27,975 bases of DNA from an uncultured Oceanobacillus sp. GTDB lineage: Bacteria > Bacillota > Bacilli > Bacillales > Amphibacillaceae. Below are positions 12,778-20,380 of this stretch, one piece after another. Position 1 is the stretch's first letter. Each line of letters begins with the position of its first letter. Under the pieces are notes generated by a model. That model worked only from the letters and a program-made list of their open reading frames with translations. It was not told the origin of the DNA and searched no databases. Location: the NCBI GenBank assembly GCA_938004015.1, contig CALKWU010000152.1, positions 1 through 27,975 on the forward strand, given 5' to 3'. Made by a program: the position numbers and the translations under genes.

Positions 12778-13797
12778 ATGTCTTTTTTTAGGAATCAGTT
12801 TGCGGATGTAGTCGAATGGCAGGAGTTCAGAGACGATATGATCTTTTGGAAATGGCCGAATCGGGAAATCAAACGAGGAAGCCGCTTGATGATCCGTCCC
12901 GGGCAAGATGCGATTTTCATCAATAACGGCAAGATTGAAGGGATTTTCAAAGATGACGGAGAGTATAACATCGAATCGGAAATCATCCCTTTCCTCTCCA
13001 CTCTGAAAGGTTTTAAATTCGGTTTTAACACCGGACTCCGGGTGGAAGTGTTGTTTGTGAATACAAAAGAGTTCACGGTGAAATGGGGTACGAAAAACGC
13101 CATCAACATCTCTTCCCCGTTACCGGCACTTCCCGGCGGACTGCCTATCCGTGCGAATGGCACATTCAATTTCAAAGTGAATGATTACGTCCGACTCATT
13201 GAAAATGTCGCCGGCGTGAAAAGGCGTTATCTTGTGGAAGATGTGAAAATCCGGATAACCGCTGTCTTGGATCAATTGTTGATGAAATGGATTGCCCGGG
13301 AAGGAAAAGATATTTTCAACTTACAAGCGAACTCCTTTGAAATTTCCCGGGGAATCAAAGAAGACTTGGATATGGAAATCTATGATTTAGGTTTGACGAT
13401 TACTGGCTTTAATGTCAAAAGCTTCAATTATCCGAAACAAATTCAAGATATGATTGAGAAATCCGCTTCCCACGCAATGGTCGGAGATGTCGGTAAATAT
13501 CAGCAAATCGAAATGACCGATGGAATCACGTCCGGAAAAGTGAAATCAAGCGGAACTGCTTCGGATATGGTCGGCATGATGATGGGGATGAATGTGGCAA
13601 GTGAAATGATGAAAAACATGCGGCAAATGAACAAAACCCAGGCCCCTGGACAACATCGACCACAAGCTCAGACACCGAATGCAGCACCACCTCAATCAAC
13701 TCCGGACAAAAGCACGAGCAAACCGAACTTCTGTCCGAATTGCGGGCATAAAGCGGCCGGTGCCAATTTCTGTCCGAACTGCGGTCAAAAATTGTAA
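12778..13797 (+). CDS. ydjI: YdjI: SPFH-domain protein with C-terminal zinc ribbon
   Basis: A 339-aa cytoplasmic protein of the 'virion core protein'/YdjI type. An SPFH-like domain covers about residues 20-250 (VEWQEFRDDMIFWKWP, then GQDAIFINNGK). A Met-rich GMMMGMN patch and a Pro/Gln/Thr linker follow, then a zinc ribbon with C319/C322 and C332/C335. ATG 12778 is preferred to 12748 because AAAGGACGG ends about 8 nt before it. In B. subtilis, YdjI recruits PspA to the YdjGH membrane pair. This is the second SPFH protein in the window after FloT, and the second zinc-ribbon protein in its operon after YdjG. A two-way terminator closes the operon. Confidence 0.88.
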   Translation: MSFFRNQFADVVEWQEFRDDMIFWKWPNREIKRGSRLMIRPGQDAIFINNGKIEGIFKDDGEYNIESEIIPFLSTLKGFKFGFNTGLRVEVLFVNTKEFTVKWGTKNAINISSPLPALPGGLPIRANGTFNFKVNDYVRLIENVAGVKRRYLVEDVKIRITAVLDQLLMKWIAREGKDIFNLQANSFEISRGIKEDLDMEIYDLGLTITGFNVKSFNYPKQIQDMIEKSASHAMVGDVGKYQQIEMTDGITSGKVKSSGTASDMVGMMMGMNVASEMMKNMRQMNKTQAPGQHRPQAQTPNAAPPQSTPDKSTSKPNFCPNCGHKAAGANFCPNCGQKL

Positions 13798-13825
13798 TCC
13801 GTTTTCCTTAAGATATATGGAAATT

Positions 13826-13870
13826 AAAACGGTCAGGACGAATGGATTACGCCCTGACCGTTTGTTTTGT
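13826..13870. terminator. Bidirectional terminator after the pspA operon
   Basis: AAACGGTCAGG (13827-13837) pairs with CCTGACCGTTT (13853-13863). On + the stem leads into TTTGTTTTG; on - it leads into TTTTAATTT. It serves both ydjI and the convergent coiled-coil/3D gene. Confidence 0.87.
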
Positions 13871-13872
13871 CA

Positions 13873-15105
13873 TTAAAGGATTGTCACTTTCACCGTCCGT
13901 CTCCCCCATTGTTTAGCAGCTTGTTTTGAAGGGAGAAATACATCGATTCGTTTACCTTTGATGTCTGTACCGACGTCACCGGCAATCGCATAACCGTATC
14001 CTTCAACGTATACTGTGGAACCTAAAGGGATGACACTAGGATCGACTGCAACCACTTTCGCATTCGGATTTTTCCTCAAATTGATGCCGGTGCTTGTGAC
14101 ACCTGAACAACCTTTACAATCGGCGGTATAGGCCGTTGCCGTGACAGTGAGTGTTTTTTGATCCTTTTCTTCCTTCGTCTCCGTTTGCGATTGGGAAGAT
14201 GACGCTTTCGCATTGCTTATTTTTTGTTCTGTTTTTGCTGTTTGCACAAGCTCAGACTGTTCCTCTTCTCTCTTCTTTCTTTCTTGTTCCGCTTTTTTCG
14301 CTTTTTCAGCAGCCATACGACGCCGTTCTCTCTCTTCCCGCTCCCGTCTCTCCGCCTCGGCAATCTCCTGTTTCACTTGTTCTTCCATCGATTTCAAGCG
14401 GGTATCTTCCGCTTTCAATTCTTCGACAAAGGCAAGCAATTCTTCTCTCTTCTCTTCTAAAGAAGCCCGTCTTTCCTCTTGTCTTTTCTTTTCCTCTTCG
14501 ATTTGCGAAAGTTCCGCTTGCTGTTCCTCATGTTTCGCATTCAACTCATCAAGCTTTTCCAATGTTTCAAGTTGATATTCTTCCAAAAGCGCCATGTCCT
14601 TTTCCAATTGTTCCAATAAAGACGCATCGGAATCCATGATTTGATTGACAGCTGTCAAGCGGCTGATGAAATCACCAAAAGATTGAGCCCCAAATAGGAC
14701 TTCAATATAATTGATGAGACCGCCTGATTTTTGGTAAGAGGAGGCTCGGGATTTCAAAATGTCGAAACGATTTTCAATGTTCATTTCCAATGTATCGATT
14801 TCATCTTGCAAATTTTTGATTTCCTCGAGTTTCGTTTCAATTTCTTCGGACAATTCGTCTACCCGTGCTTGTTTTTCCTCGACAAGCCTTTCTTGAGTCC
14901 GGATTTCATTTTTCAATGTTTTTATTTCTTCATATAACTCGGCGACTTTTTTCTCTTGAGCCGATAAGTTTTCTCGTATTTCTTTCCGTTCTTCTTGTAT
15001 TTCCTGTAATTCATTTTCCTTGTTTGCGAAAACTTCTGTAGGAAGTATTGTTTGCAATAATATGAGTGTGATGATGAAGGTGAAGATGGTATATTTCTTT
15101 CTCAA
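13873..15105 (-). CDS. Secreted cell-wall protein: coiled coil plus 3D domain
   Basis: A 410-aa exported protein with a signal peptide at residues 1-27, cut near EVFA. Residues about 30-265 form a CwlO/PcsB-like coiled coil with heavily charged heptads. A Lys/Glu/Arg-rich and then Ser/Gln-rich linker follows. The C-terminal 3D domain (about residues 320-410) has TATAYTADCKGCSGVTSTG and the three-Asp block AGDVGTDIKGKRIDVF, a double-psi beta-barrel as in YocH and MltA-like wall lytic enzymes. It probably acts on peptidoglycan, with the coiled coil controlling access. The start is TTG 15105, seven nt after GGAGG. An inverted repeat sits at the predicted 5' end of the mRNA. The coiled coil usually pairs with NlpC/P60 in CwlO; here it is joined to a 3D domain. 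Confidence 0.85.
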   Translation of the reverse strand: MRKKYTIFTFIITLILLQTILPTEVFANKENELQEIQEERKEIRENLSAQEKKVAELYEEIKTLKNEIRTQERLVEEKQARVDELSEEIETKLEEIKNLQDEIDTLEMNIENRFDILKSRASSYQKSGGLINYIEVLFGAQSFGDFISRLTAVNQIMDSDASLLEQLEKDMALLEEYQLETLEKLDELNAKHEEQQAELSQIEEEKKRQEERRASLEEKREELLAFVEELKAEDTRLKSMEEQVKQEIAEAERREREERERRRMAAEKAKKAEQERKKREEEQSELVQTAKTEQKISNAKASSSQSQTETKEEKDQKTLTVTATAYTADCKGCSGVTSTGINLRKNPNAKVVAVDPSVIPLGSTVYVEGYGYAIAGDVGTDIKGKRIDVFLPSKQAAKQWGRRTVKVTIL

Positions 15106-15121
15106 CCTTTTTCCTCCATTT

Positions 15122-15146
15122 CCATAGATTTCTAAGGAATCTATGG
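15122..15146 (-). other. 5'-terminal stem-loop of the 3D-domain gene mRNA
   Basis: CCATAGATT (15122-15130) and AATCTATGG (15138-15146) are a perfect 9-bp inverted repeat with a 7-nt loop. From the -10 box at 15151-15156 transcription would begin near 15145, so the hairpin would form at the very 5' end of the message, a few bases before the ribosome site. Such 5' hairpins can stabilise Bacillus mRNAs; a protein-binding operator is the alternative. Confidence 0.55.
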
Positions 15147-15150
15147 TAGA

Positions 15151-15159
15151 AGTATAGCA
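15151..15159 (-). promoter_or_regulatory. Extended -10 promoter of the 3D-domain gene
   Basis: On the minus strand TGC-TATACT is a TGn-extended -10. No good -35 is seen at 17 nt, which the TG extension can compensate for. Confidence 0.55.
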
Positions 15160-15242
15160 TTCATTAATAACAATACGATTATCCTATTATTACAAATAGA
15201 TTTCAACACAAAAAACCGCTTGTAATATAAACTGTTTTCCGC

Positions 15243-15315
15243 AAAAGAAAATCCGAATAACCGCGTAATATCAACTTCACCCACACTTAGGTTGTATTAC
15301 GTGGTTATCCGGATT
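15243..15315 (-). terminator. Terminator of dapA
   Basis: Long imperfect arms, 15250-15275 and 15291-15315 (AATCCG-ATAACC-CGTAATA-CAAC pattern, one mismatch, one wobble, one bulge). On the minus strand TTTTCTTTTGC follows. Confidence 0.8.
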
Positions 15316-15325
15316 ATGAATTCCA

Positions 15326-16216
15326 TTAATGTTTATCGGTTGATAGGGCAAAGCGCTCTAGTGCAAGCTTGAGATTTTTCCGTTCTTCTTCATTCAACGG
15401 GACAAGCGGTAAGCGGACATCGCCGACAGGAATTCCGATTTCATTCAATGCAGCTTTCACCGGTGCAGGACTAGGAGCTTGGAAAAGCGCTTTTACGACC
15501 GGGACAATTTGCCGATGGATTTTCGCCGCACGATGATGATCTTGTTGCAGGAAATTGTCGATCATTTCTTTCATATCTTTGCCGATGACATGGGATACAA
15601 CCGACACGACTCCGGTGCCGCCAATTGCCATGATTGGGAGTGTCATCCCGTCATCTCCGCTGTAAACGCTGAAATCATCAGCAGTTTCCTCAATAATTCT
15701 GGACACCGCATCCAAATCTCCGCTCGCTTCTTTAACGGAAACGATATTTTCAATCTCGGCTAAACGGATAATCGTTTCTGGGGTCATGTTGACGGAAGTT
15801 CTGCCAGGAATGTTGTAAAGCATAATCGGAAGTGCAGTATTCGCCGCTATTTGGTTGAAGTGTTCATACAATCCTTGTTGGGAAGGTTTATTATAATACG
15901 GGACGACGAGCATGATTCCATCGACACCTGCCCGTTCCGCCTTTTTCGTCAATTCGATGGACTCTCTTGTATTATTGGATCCGGTACCTGCGATGACCGG
16001 AATCCGGCCATCCACTTGATTGACGACAAACTCAAACAAAGCCACTTTTTCTTTTTCCGTCAAAGTGGGAGACTCACCCGTCGTTCCAGCTACGACCAGC
16101 CCGTCGGTTCCTGTGTCGATCAAATGCTCGATCAACTTTTCCGTTTTATTGAAATCAACTTCACCCTGTCCGTTGAAAGGCGTGACCATCGCCGTCAGTA
16201 ATCTACCGAAATTCAT
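15326..16216 (-). CDS. dapA: 4-hydroxy-tetrahydrodipicolinate synthase
   Basis: Condenses pyruvate with aspartate semialdehyde, the committed step to lysine, diaminopimelate for peptidoglycan, and dipicolinate for spores. The 296-aa protein has the family's full length and motifs: GTTGESPTL (residues 44-52), YYNKPSQQG, LYNIPGRT with Y134, and VKEASGD with the Schiff-base lysine K162. AAAGGA lies about 12 nt before ATG 16216, a long spacing. No other start is possible because TGA precedes in frame. A lysine riboswitch and terminator occupy the leader, so expression falls when lysine is abundant. It is transcribed alone from a promoter near 16512. dapA often carries this control in Firmicutes outside B. 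subtilis, where lysC has it. Confidence 0.95.
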   Translation of the reverse strand: MNFGRLLTAMVTPFNGQGEVDFNKTEKLIEHLIDTGTDGLVVAGTTGESPTLTEKEKVALFEFVVNQVDGRIPVIAGTGSNNTRESIELTKKAERAGVDGIMLVVPYYNKPSQQGLYEHFNQIAANTALPIMLYNIPGRTSVNMTPETIIRLAEIENIVSVKEASGDLDAVSRIIEETADDFSVYSGDDGMTLPIMAIGGTGVVSVVSHVIGKDMKEMIDNFLQQDHHRAAKIHRQIVPVVKALFQAPSPAPVKAALNEIGIPVGDVRLPLVPLNEEERKNLKLALERFALSTDKH

Positions 16217-16240
16217 ATTTTTTCACAATCCTTTCCAGAA

Positions 16241-16274
16241 AATAAAAAACGCAATAACGGCGAGCCGCTATTGC
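16241..16274 (-). terminator. Riboswitch-controlled terminator of dapA
   Basis: On the minus strand GCAATAGCGG-CTCG-CCGTTATTGC forms a 10-bp stem with a 4-nt loop, then GTTTTTTATTTT. It lies between the lysine aptamer and the dapA ribosome site, so it is the expression platform. Confidence 0.87.
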
Positions 16275-16302
16275 TTTTGAACTGTCTAGTGTTCGTTTGC
16301 TT

Positions 16303-16472
16303 GATAGCTCACCATATAGTTACCTATATGACAGATCTATACCTGTTCGATATAGACCCAGCATGAAGGAAGAATGAGTTTCCTCCTGCTTCGGCAAATC
16401 CCCCTTTCCTTATGGCTCAACGGATCCCATTCATCCTCCCCATAAGTACTCTTGGTCTTTGCAGCCTCTATC
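16303..16472 (-). ncRNA. Lysine riboswitch (L box) aptamer
   Basis: Reading the minus strand: GATAGAGGCTGC opens P1 (from 16472). CAAGAGTA (16454-16447) is the conserved loop-E/P2 element, followed by the GGATCCGTTGAGCC segment, then TTTGCCGAAGC (core GCCGAAGC at 16395-16388) and GCTGGGTC. A CTGTCA...GAGCTATC segment closes P1 (GATAGC at 16303-16308 on +). Order and wording match the B. subtilis lysC L box. Lysine binding should favour the downstream terminator and stop dapA transcription. Confidence 0.9.
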
Positions 16473-16518
16473 CTTACTTTATGATGCATAAAATAAGAGT
16501 TATTCAATTGTTTCTATT

Positions 16519-16547
16519 ACTATAACAAAGTTTGCGGCAAATAACAA
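16519..16547 (-). promoter_or_regulatory. Promoter of the riboswitch-dapA transcript
   Basis: Minus strand: TTGTTA (16547-16542), 17 nt, TATAGT (16524-16519). Transcription would begin near 16512, about 40 nt before the aptamer. Confidence 0.72.
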
Positions 16548-16606
16548 GGAATAGCGCAATATCCCGTCACTTCCATATTATGCTCTAGCACTTCGAATGT
16601 GCTTGT

Positions 16607-17506
16607 TCATAAAATCCGTTCACCAAACAACGAGCCTATTAAAGCGACCGCAAGTTCCCCGGTTTTATTCCGTTCATCGAGGATCGGATTCACCTCGACA
16701 AATTCAGCCGATGTCACCATGTCGGTTTCAGCCAGCAGTTCCATCGCTAAATGCGCTTCCCGATACGTGACACCTCCTGCAACCGGCGTGCCGACACCTG
16801 GAGCATACAGCGTATCTAACGCATCCAAATCAAATGACAAATGGACTCCATCCACTTCTTGCTTTTTGAAATAGTCTATCGTCTCTTCCATGACACGTGA
16901 CATTCCTAAACGATCGATTTCATGCATCGTATATACTTTCATGTTCAACTTTTTGATCAATTCCTTTTCACCGGAATCCAAAGAACGGGCCCCGATAATG
17001 ACGACTTGTTCCGGTCGTATTTTTGGATCGTATCCCCCTAGCTTGACCAATTGCTCCTCCCCTAATCCTAATGAAACGGCAAGCGGCATCCCATGGATAT
17101 TTCCGGAAGGTGACGTCTCAGGTGTGTTCAAATCACCATGGGCGTCAAACCAAATGACTCCAAGTTTGTTGTGGTGTTTTGCGACCCCGGCCAACGTTCC
17201 GATCGCAATGCTGTGGTCGCCTCCGAGGATTAATGGAAAGGAACCTTCAGCCTTCACTTCTTCTATTTTATTCATTAACTGTTCACTTGCCTTTACGACT
17301 GCTTCAAGATTCCTGACCCCGGTTTCCGGATCTGTTTCCAGTTTGTCTCTACCGATTGGAATATCACCTAAATCTGTGACATCAAATCCTCTGTTTTCAA
17401 GACGTTCGATCACTCCGGCATAGCGGATGGCACTCGGGCCCATATCCACCCCGCGCCGTAGTTGTCCCAAGTCCATCGGCATACCGATAACCGAAATTTT
17501 TTTCAT
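16607..17506 (-). CDS. rocF: Arginase
   Basis: Hydrolyses arginine to ornithine and urea. All binuclear manganese ligands are visible: GGDHS with H98, DAHGD with D121, H123 and D125, and SFDLD with D226 and D228. At 299 aa it matches the Bacillus RocF length. AGGAGG lies 7 nt before ATG 17506. It lies downstream of rocD on the same strand, but a terminator separates them, so rocF is at least partly independent. A TTGACA sits about 55 nt upstream of the start, but no convincing -10 follows at 17 nt. The next step, ornithine aminotransferase, is encoded by the neighbour rocD. No clear terminator follows before the dapA promoter. Confidence 0.95.
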   Translation of the reverse strand: MKKISVIGMPMDLGQLRRGVDMGPSAIRYAGVIERLENRGFDVTDLGDIPIGRDKLETDPETGVRNLEAVVKASEQLMNKIEEVKAEGSFPLILGGDHSIAIGTLAGVAKHHNKLGVIWFDAHGDLNTPETSPSGNIHGMPLAVSLGLGEEQLVKLGGYDPKIRPEQVVIIGARSLDSGEKELIKKLNMKVYTMHEIDRLGMSRVMEETIDYFKKQEVDGVHLSFDLDALDTLYAPGVGTPVAGGVTYREAHLAMELLAETDMVTSAEFVEVNPILDERNKTGELAVALIGSLFGERIL

Positions 17507-17594
17507 CGATCTTCCTCCTGTTGCATTAGGATATGTATCTTCTATAAATTTGCATGAATTCTAGTAAATTGTCAATTTGTTGAAAGTGGAAGAT

Positions 17595-17636
17595 AAAAAT
17601 CAGGACAAATCTATGATTAAAAGATTTGTCCCGATT
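17595..17636 (-). terminator. Terminator of rocD
   Basis: AATCAGGACAAATCT (17598-17612) pairs with AGATTTGTCCCGATT (17622-17636), 15 positions with one wobble on the minus-strand RNA. On that strand TTTTTATC follows. It insulates rocD from rocF. Confidence 0.85.
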
Positions 17637-17645
17637 TTCTCTCAT

Positions 17646-18845
17646 TTATTTTCCTAACACTTTATAAATCCGTTCCAACGCCCAGTCGATGTCTTCTTTT
17701 TCGATGATCAACGGCGGAGCGAAACGTATCGTATGATCATGGGTTTCTTTGCAAAGAACCCCTTCTTCTTTCAATTCTTCACAAAACTCACGGACAGGAT
17801 GGTTGAATTCCACACCGATGAACAAGCCTCGAGCACGGATTTCTACTAAATCCGGATTATCGATTTTTCTCAATCCGTCAGCAAAGTATTCCCCTTGCTC
17901 AAGTGAACGGGCGACGAGGTTTTCCTCTTCGATCACATCGATGGCGGCAAGGGAAACGGCACAAGCAAGTGGATTCCCGCCAAATGTCGAACCGTGGGAG
18001 CCTGGGGTGAATACATCCATGATTTCCTTATTTGCCGCAATGCCTGAAACCGGCATGACGCCACCACCTAGAGCTTTCCCCATCACATAAATATCCGGCT
18101 CCACCCCTTCCCATTCACAAGCGAACATTTTACCGGTACGAGCGAAACCAGTCTGCACTTCGTCTGCAATGAACAAAATGTTGTGTTCATCACAAATTTG
18201 ACGGATTTCTTGCAGATAACCTTCAGGAGGAATGATGACTCCTGCTTCCCCTTGGATCGGTTCAACGATGACAGCCGCAGTGTTTGGTGTAATCGCTTCC
18301 CGAATCGCCTCACTGTTACCGAATTCCACTTTCTTGATGCCGGGAACGAATGGACCGAAGTTTTTCGTCGCCGTCTCATCAGTCGATAAAGAGATGGCAT
18401 TGATGGAGCGCCCGTGGAAGTTCCCGTTTGCGGCGATGATTTCCGCTTGATTATCAGCAACCCCTTTTACTTCATAAGCCCAACGGCGGGCGGCTTTAAT
18501 CGCTGTTTCCACTGCTTCCACCCCGGTGTTCATCGGTAAAACTTTATCTTTCCCCGTCAATTTCGCAATCCGTTCCGTCCATTTTCCAAGAATGTCATTA
18601 TGGAAGGCACGGGAAGTGAGGGTCACTTTATCTGCCTGGTCTTTCAGGGCTTGGATGATTTTCGGATGGCGATGCCCTTGGTTCAAAGCGGAGTATGCGC
18701 TGAGCATATCCATATATTTATTTCCTTCCGGGTCTGTCACCCAAATCCCTTCCGCTTCCGAAATGACGATAGGCAACGGATGATAATTTCGCGCGCCGTA
18801 TTTTTCCGTCAATGCGATGATTTCTTCCGTCGATTGTACAGTCAT
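17646..18845 (-). CDS. rocD: Ornithine aminotransferase
   Basis: A PLP enzyme that moves the delta-amino group of ornithine to 2-oxoglutarate, giving glutamate semialdehyde in arginine catabolism. At 399 aa it is family length. Class III aminotransferase signature: FIADEVQTGFARTGK (D228 holds the pyridine nitrogen), then VMGKALGGGVMPVSG with PLP lysine K257. ATG 18845 is chosen because AAGGGAG lies about 9 nt upstream. A TTG one codon earlier is possible. An extended -10 lies upstream, and I saw no -24/-12 (sigma-L) element, although the B. subtilis roc operons use sigma-L. So regulation here may differ. Confidence 0.94.
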   Translation of the reverse strand: MTVQSTEEIIALTEKYGARNYHPLPIVISEAEGIWVTDPEGNKYMDMLSAYSALNQGHRHPKIIQALKDQADKVTLTSRAFHNDILGKWTERIAKLTGKDKVLPMNTGVEAVETAIKAARRWAYEVKGVADNQAEIIAANGNFHGRSINAISLSTDETATKNFGPFVPGIKKVEFGNSEAIREAITPNTAAVIVEPIQGEAGVIIPPEGYLQEIRQICDEHNILFIADEVQTGFARTGKMFACEWEGVEPDIYVMGKALGGGVMPVSGIAANKEIMDVFTPGSHGSTFGGNPLACAVSLAAIDVIEEENLVARSLEQGEYFADGLRKIDNPDLVEIRARGLFIGVEFNHPVREFCEELKEEGVLCKETHDHTIRFAPPLIIEKEDIDWALERIYKVLGK

Positions 18846-18896
18846 CAAACATTACTCCCTTCCATGCTACCGATAAAGTAAAGAGCGTTTTGTTTG

Positions 18897-18905
18897 ATTA
18901 TATCA
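18897..18905 (-). promoter_or_regulatory. Extended -10 promoter of rocD
   Basis: Minus strand TGA-TATAAT (18905-18897): a perfect -10 with TGn extension. The position of a -35 is occupied by the pyrP terminator stem and is not a match. Confidence 0.5.
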
Positions 18906-18910
18906 TACGG

Positions 18911-18946
18911 GAAAAGGCTTGGACACCTTTATTCAATGTCCAAGCC
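18911..18946 (-). terminator. Terminator of pyrP
   Basis: GGCTTGGACA (18916-18925) pairs perfectly with TGTCCAAGCC (18937-18946). On the minus strand a short TTTT follows. Confidence 0.75.
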
Positions 18947-18961
18947 CTCCTGTTTTTTTAA

Positions 18962-20221
18962 TCATTCATTGGATAACTTCAGTGCGTCAAGCAAACGGAA
19001 AAACAGACTGACGATGATCGCCACAATCGTTGCAAGTCCCATACCCGACAAGACGACTTCACCGATATTAATGCTCGCCCCGCTGATCCCGATTCCCAAA
19101 ACGACACAAGTAAGAATGACGTTTTTCGAATTGTTGTAGTCGATTTGCGCTTCAACGAGCATCCGCAAACCGCTGACGGCGATAATCCCGAAAAGCAACA
19201 AGGAGATGCCGCCCATAACCGGAGTCGGAATGGAAGAAATCAAAGCAGCAAGTTTTCCACAAAACGATAAGAGGACGGCAAGCACCGCCGCTCCACCGAT
19301 GACCCAAGTGGAATACACTCTTGTAATCGCTAATACACCGATGTTTTCCCCGTACGTCGTATTCGGTGTGGAACCGAAGAGACTCGAAATCATCGTGGAA
19401 ACACCATTACCGAATAGAGAACGATCCAAACCAGGATCTTTCACTAAATCTTTTTTCACGATATTGCCTGTGACGACCAAGTGTCCGATATGCTCCGGAA
19501 TCAACACAAGTGCTGCCGGAAGAATAATCAAAATATCAGCGAGGTTGAATTCAATCTGGTAAAAAGTCGGCAACTGAATCCAAGACGCTTCCTTCACGGC
19601 AGTGTAGTCGACGATTCCATAAATCGTCGCAATGACATAACCGGTCACGATTCCCAAAAGGATCGGGATGATTTTCAAAAATCCACGCATCGTCACCCAA
19701 AAAATAATCGTTGCACCTAACGTCAATAATGAGACGGTGATCGCCGTCGTATCCCTCGGCGCATCCGGAGTCGGCAATAGTCCTGCCATATCCGCCGCCA
19801 CCGGGACGAGTTCCAAACCGATGACCGCCACAATAGAGCCCATTGCTGCCGGTGGAAAAATGAAATCAATCCAATTGGTTCCGGCAAATTTCACAATGAG
19901 ACCGACAAGGACGAGTATGGCACCAACGACGAAAAATCCTCCAAGCGCTGCACCATAACCGCCTCCTTGGGTCAAAACATAAGTGACAGGAGATATGAAA
20001 GCAAAACTCGAACCAAGATAAGCAGGGATTTTCCCTTTAGTGATCAAGATGTATAGAATCGTTCCAAACCCGTTCAGCAGTAAAACGGTTGCCGGATCCA
20101 CCCCGAACAAAATCGGTACAAGTACCGTGGAACCGAACATGGCGAATAAATGCTGTAAACTCAATGGAAGACTTTGCAATACCGGTAATCGTTCGTCTAC
20201 GCCAATTTCTCGTTGTTTCAT
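18962..20221 (-). CDS. pyrP: Uracil permease (NCS2 family)
   Basis: A 419-aa integral membrane transporter of the nucleobase-cation symporter-2 family with about 12-14 membrane segments. N-terminal LQHLFAMFGSTVLVPILFG and the central EHIGHLVVTGNIV and NTTYGENIGVLAITRV blocks (NCS2 signature with QNxG replaced by EN-I-G, as in uracil carriers) support uracil uptake. The decisive evidence for pyrP over xanthine carriers is the PyrR-type attenuator in its leader. GAGGAG precedes ATG 20221 closely. In B. subtilis pyrP is the second gene of the pyr operon, whereas here it stands alone with its own attenuator and terminator. Uracil import should therefore fall when UMP is high. Confidence 0.92.
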   Translation of the reverse strand: MKQREIGVDERLPVLQSLPLSLQHLFAMFGSTVLVPILFGVDPATVLLLNGFGTILYILITKGKIPAYLGSSFAFISPVTYVLTQGGGYGAALGGFFVVGAILVLVGLIVKFAGTNWIDFIFPPAAMGSIVAVIGLELVPVAADMAGLLPTPDAPRDTTAITVSLLTLGATIIFWVTMRGFLKIIPILLGIVTGYVIATIYGIVDYTAVKEASWIQLPTFYQIEFNLADILIILPAALVLIPEHIGHLVVTGNIVKKDLVKDPGLDRSLFGNGVSTMISSLFGSTPNTTYGENIGVLAITRVYSTWVIGGAAVLAVLLSFCGKLAALISSIPTPVMGGISLLLFGIIAVSGLRMLVEAQIDYNNSKNVILTCVVLGIGISGASINIGEVVLSGMGLATIVAIIVSLFFRLLDALKLSNE

Positions 20222-20254
20222 GAACCTTCTCCTCGCTTTGTCATTTTAAGTATC

Positions 20255-20290
20255 GGGTGTTTTTTGCAAATTATGCACAAAAAAACACCC
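20255..20290 (-). other. Extra hairpin overlapping the pyrP terminator
   Basis: On the minus strand GGGTGTTTTTTTGTGC (20290-20275) pairs with GCAAAAAACACCC just downstream (20267-20255). The left arm contains the GGGTG 3' arm and U-tract of the attenuator terminator. It can form only in read-through RNA, just ahead of the ribosome site. Confidence 0.45.
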
Positions 20291-20312
20291 TGCCTTTATG
20301 TCAAGCAAGGTG
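20279..20312 (-). terminator. PyrR attenuator terminator of pyrP
   Basis: On the minus strand CACCTTGCTT pairs with AAGGCAGGGTG (10 bp with three G-U pairs, loop of 7 nt), followed by seven Ts. The 5' arm (20312-20305) is also part of the antiterminator. Confidence 0.87.
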
Positions 20313-20380
20313 CGAAAAGTACATAAATAGTCCAAACCATTTATGTGTAAATCGCCCATTACGACGATTCCGTTCCGCAT

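Noticed and set aside
14151..14639. Long + strand ORF (162 aa) opposite the coiled-coil/3D gene
   Set aside because: Phe/Leu/Ser-rich product is the complement of charged coiled-coil codons; no start signal.
16560..16606. Terminator after rocF
   Set aside because: AGCAC-N7-GTGCT is only 5 bp and has no T-run on the minus strand.
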